Below, piece by piece: positions 46,283 to 47,729 of a stretch of DNA of 47,729 nt. Numbering within the stretch: position 1 is the stretch's first letter; every line of letters begins with the position of its first letter. A program made the position numbers and the translations under genes. The stretch comes from Lentilactobacillus farraginis DSM 18382 = JCM 14108 (GTDB lineage: Bacteria; Bacillota; Bacilli; Lactobacillales; Lactobacillaceae), in NCBI RefSeq assembly GCF_000583655.1, contig NZ_BAKI01000018.1, positions 1 through 47,729 of the forward strand, in the 5' to 3' direction. The notes under the pieces were generated by a model, which worked only from the letters and a program-made list of their open reading frames with translations, was not told the origin of the DNA and did no database searches.

Positions 46283-47665
46283 ATGAATAACGATGTGATG
46301 AATCAAATCCCACCTCAAAATATTGAAGCTGAAAAAGCCGTGCTGGGGTCAATTTTTCTTAGTACGGATGCTTTAATAGACGCGATGGAATATTTAGATC
46401 CATCTGATTTTTATAAGCATTCCCATCAGATTATTTTTAAGGCAATGGTTAAGTTAAATGATGATGATCAGGCCGTCGACGGAATTACGGTAACGGATAC
46501 GCTTAAAGATCAGGATAATTTGGATGATGTTGGCGGATATCAATATATTACGGAATTGGCCAATGCAGTACCAACTGCTGCCAATGTGACTTATTATGCC
46601 AAAATTGTTAAAGATAAAGCGATTTTAAGGCGATTAATTCAAACCGCGACTAACATTGTTACGGACGGTTATAATACTGATGAGGACGTAACAACAGTTT
46701 TAGACAATGCCGAACGCGACATTATGAACGTTGCGGAAGATCGTAATCAGTCGGGATTTAAGCCGATTAAGGATGTTTTGAATTCAGCCTTTAACAAGAT
46801 TGATGAATTATCTCAAGAGGGTGAGACTGTAACCGGCCTTTCAACCGGTTATCCGGAACTGGACAAAATCACAACCGGTCTTCACAATGATGAACTGGTT
46901 ATTTTGGCAGCCCGGCCGGCAGTTGGAAAAACCGCCTTTGCCTTGAATGTTGCTCAGAATGTTGGAACAAAAACCGATAAAACGGTTGCAATTTTTAGTT
47001 TGGAAATGAGCGCGGAATCACTGGTAGATCGAATGCTGTGTTCCGAAGGCAGTATTAATGCCAATCATTTAAGAACTGGGCAATTGACTGAAGACGAATG
47101 GCAAAACTTGGTTGTTGCGATGGGAAGTTTATCCCGAGCCAATATTTTCATTGATGACACGGCTGGTATTAAAATGTCCGAGATTCGGGCAAAATGTCGT
47201 CGGCTGGCAAAGGAAAATGGTAACCTGGGCTTAATTGTGATTGATTACCTTCAATTAATTGAAGGTGGCCAACAGGAGAATCGCCAGCAGGAAGTTTCCT
47301 ATATTTCACGACAATTAAAGAAATTGGCGAAAGAATTACACGTGCCGGTTATTTCGTTATCACAATTATCACGGGGCGTTGAACAGCGACAGGATAAGCG
47401 ACCCGTTCTGTCGGATATTCGTGAATCCGGTTCTATTGAGCAGGATGCCGATATTGTCGCATTTCTGTATCGTGATGATTATTACGAACGTGATGATGAT
47501 GACAACAATGATGATTCCCAAGGTGCCGATGATGAGAATGATGTTGGTGAAGTAGAAGTCATAATTGAAAAAAATCGATCAGGTCCTCGTGGGACAGTTA
47601 AACTGCTTTTTGTGAAATCTTACAATAAGTTTTCGTCGATTTCCTATGCGCAGGATGGTGGTTAA
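46283..47665 (+). CDS. dnaC: Replicative DNA helicase (DnaB family, called DnaC in Bacillus)
   Basis: Hexameric 5'-3' fork helicase, 460 aa. N-terminal domain (PPQNIEAEKAVLGSIFLS), linker, RecA-like C-domain with Walker A AARPAVGKTAFALN, Walker B LIVIDYLQLI, SLSQLSRGVEQR, and DIRESGSIEQDADIVAFLYR. An acidic insert (~425-445, Asp/Asn-rich) precedes the final EKNRSGPRGTVKLLFV. GGTGAC precedes the ATG. Confidence 0.97.
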   Translation: MNNDVMNQIPPQNIEAEKAVLGSIFLSTDALIDAMEYLDPSDFYKHSHQIIFKAMVKLNDDDQAVDGITVTDTLKDQDNLDDVGGYQYITELANAVPTAANVTYYAKIVKDKAILRRLIQTATNIVTDGYNTDEDVTTVLDNAERDIMNVAEDRNQSGFKPIKDVLNSAFNKIDELSQEGETVTGLSTGYPELDKITTGLHNDELVILAARPAVGKTAFALNVAQNVGTKTDKTVAIFSLEMSAESLVDRMLCSEGSINANHLRTGQLTEDEWQNLVVAMGSLSRANIFIDDTAGIKMSEIRAKCRRLAKENGNLGLIVIDYLQLIEGGQQENRQQEVSYISRQLKKLAKELHVPVISLSQLSRGVEQRQDKRPVLSDIRESGSIEQDADIVAFLYRDDYYERDDDDNNDDSQGADDENDVGEVEVIIEKNRSGPRGTVKLLFVKSYNKFSSISYAQDGG

Positions 47666-47671
47666 AAAGAA

Positions 47672-47705
47672 AAAGACTGGGACTTGATATCTCAGTCTTT
47701 CTTTG
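47672..47705 (+). terminator. dnaC terminator
   Basis: AAAGACTG / CAGTCTTT stem followed by CTTTG, just after the stop. Confidence 0.75.
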
Positions 47706-47729
47706 TATAAAAGTGTAAAAAATAACAAC

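Overview
The window is a chromosomal segment of a low-GC Firmicute, most likely a member of the Lactobacillaceae (genus not resolved). The evidence is the gene set: L-2-hydroxyisocaproate dehydrogenase, GapN, lactate oxidase and two T-box leaders. The replication-origin order is rpmH-oriC-dnaA-dnaN-yaaA-recF-gyrB-gyrA, followed by rpsF-ssb-rpsR-gdpP-rplI-dnaC. I see no rRNA, tRNA, CRISPR array, prophage or insertion sequence.

Layout. (1) 1-330: a T-box leader on the minus strand, probably valine-specific, whose gene lies outside the window; then a CPA2-type cation/proton antiporter. (2) 1.8-12 kb: a phosphate island. It holds a secreted PAP2 phosphatase with a 33-aa membrane microprotein, phoU, two pstB copies, pstA, pstC, pstS, a divergent response regulator with a degenerate receiver, and gapN. 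Two promoters here share the same operator geometry (TTTACG-N5-TTTACA-N16-TTTACATGAC), so a Pho regulon can be read directly from the DNA. GapN makes 3-phosphoglycerate without using phosphate, which would fit this setting. (3) 12-18.5 kb: aroG-aroB on the minus strand behind a transcription-attenuation leader whose peptide ends in FYYYWFG, divergent from trpE-trpG behind a tryptophan T-box. (4) 18.5-23 kb: a zinc-ribbon microprotein, KptA, a secreted 160-aa protein, a probable small RNA, a histidine phosphatase, signal peptidase I and a Bcr/CflA efflux pump. The small RNA and the secreted protein each have a promoter with the TTTAAG-N5-TTTAAG-N10-(-10) layout known for CiaR in streptococci. 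The RNA carries C-rich anti-Shine-Dalgarno stretches like the streptococcal csRNAs. (5) 23-31.4 kb: mnmG, mnmE and jag, then an inserted pair on the opposite strand (CDF transporter, hydroxyisocaproate dehydrogenase), then yidC, rnpA and rpmH. (6) 31.4-47.7 kb: bipartite oriC and the replication, gyrase, ribosomal-protein and c-di-AMP phosphodiesterase genes. Two parS-like palindromes flank the origin.

Quality. Nine genes, including the essential dnaA, gyrB, gyrA and rplI, are each interrupted by exactly one missing base, mostly at homopolymers. I read these as sequencing or assembly undercalls rather than real pseudogenes. Each is annotated as one gene with the frameshift position stated.
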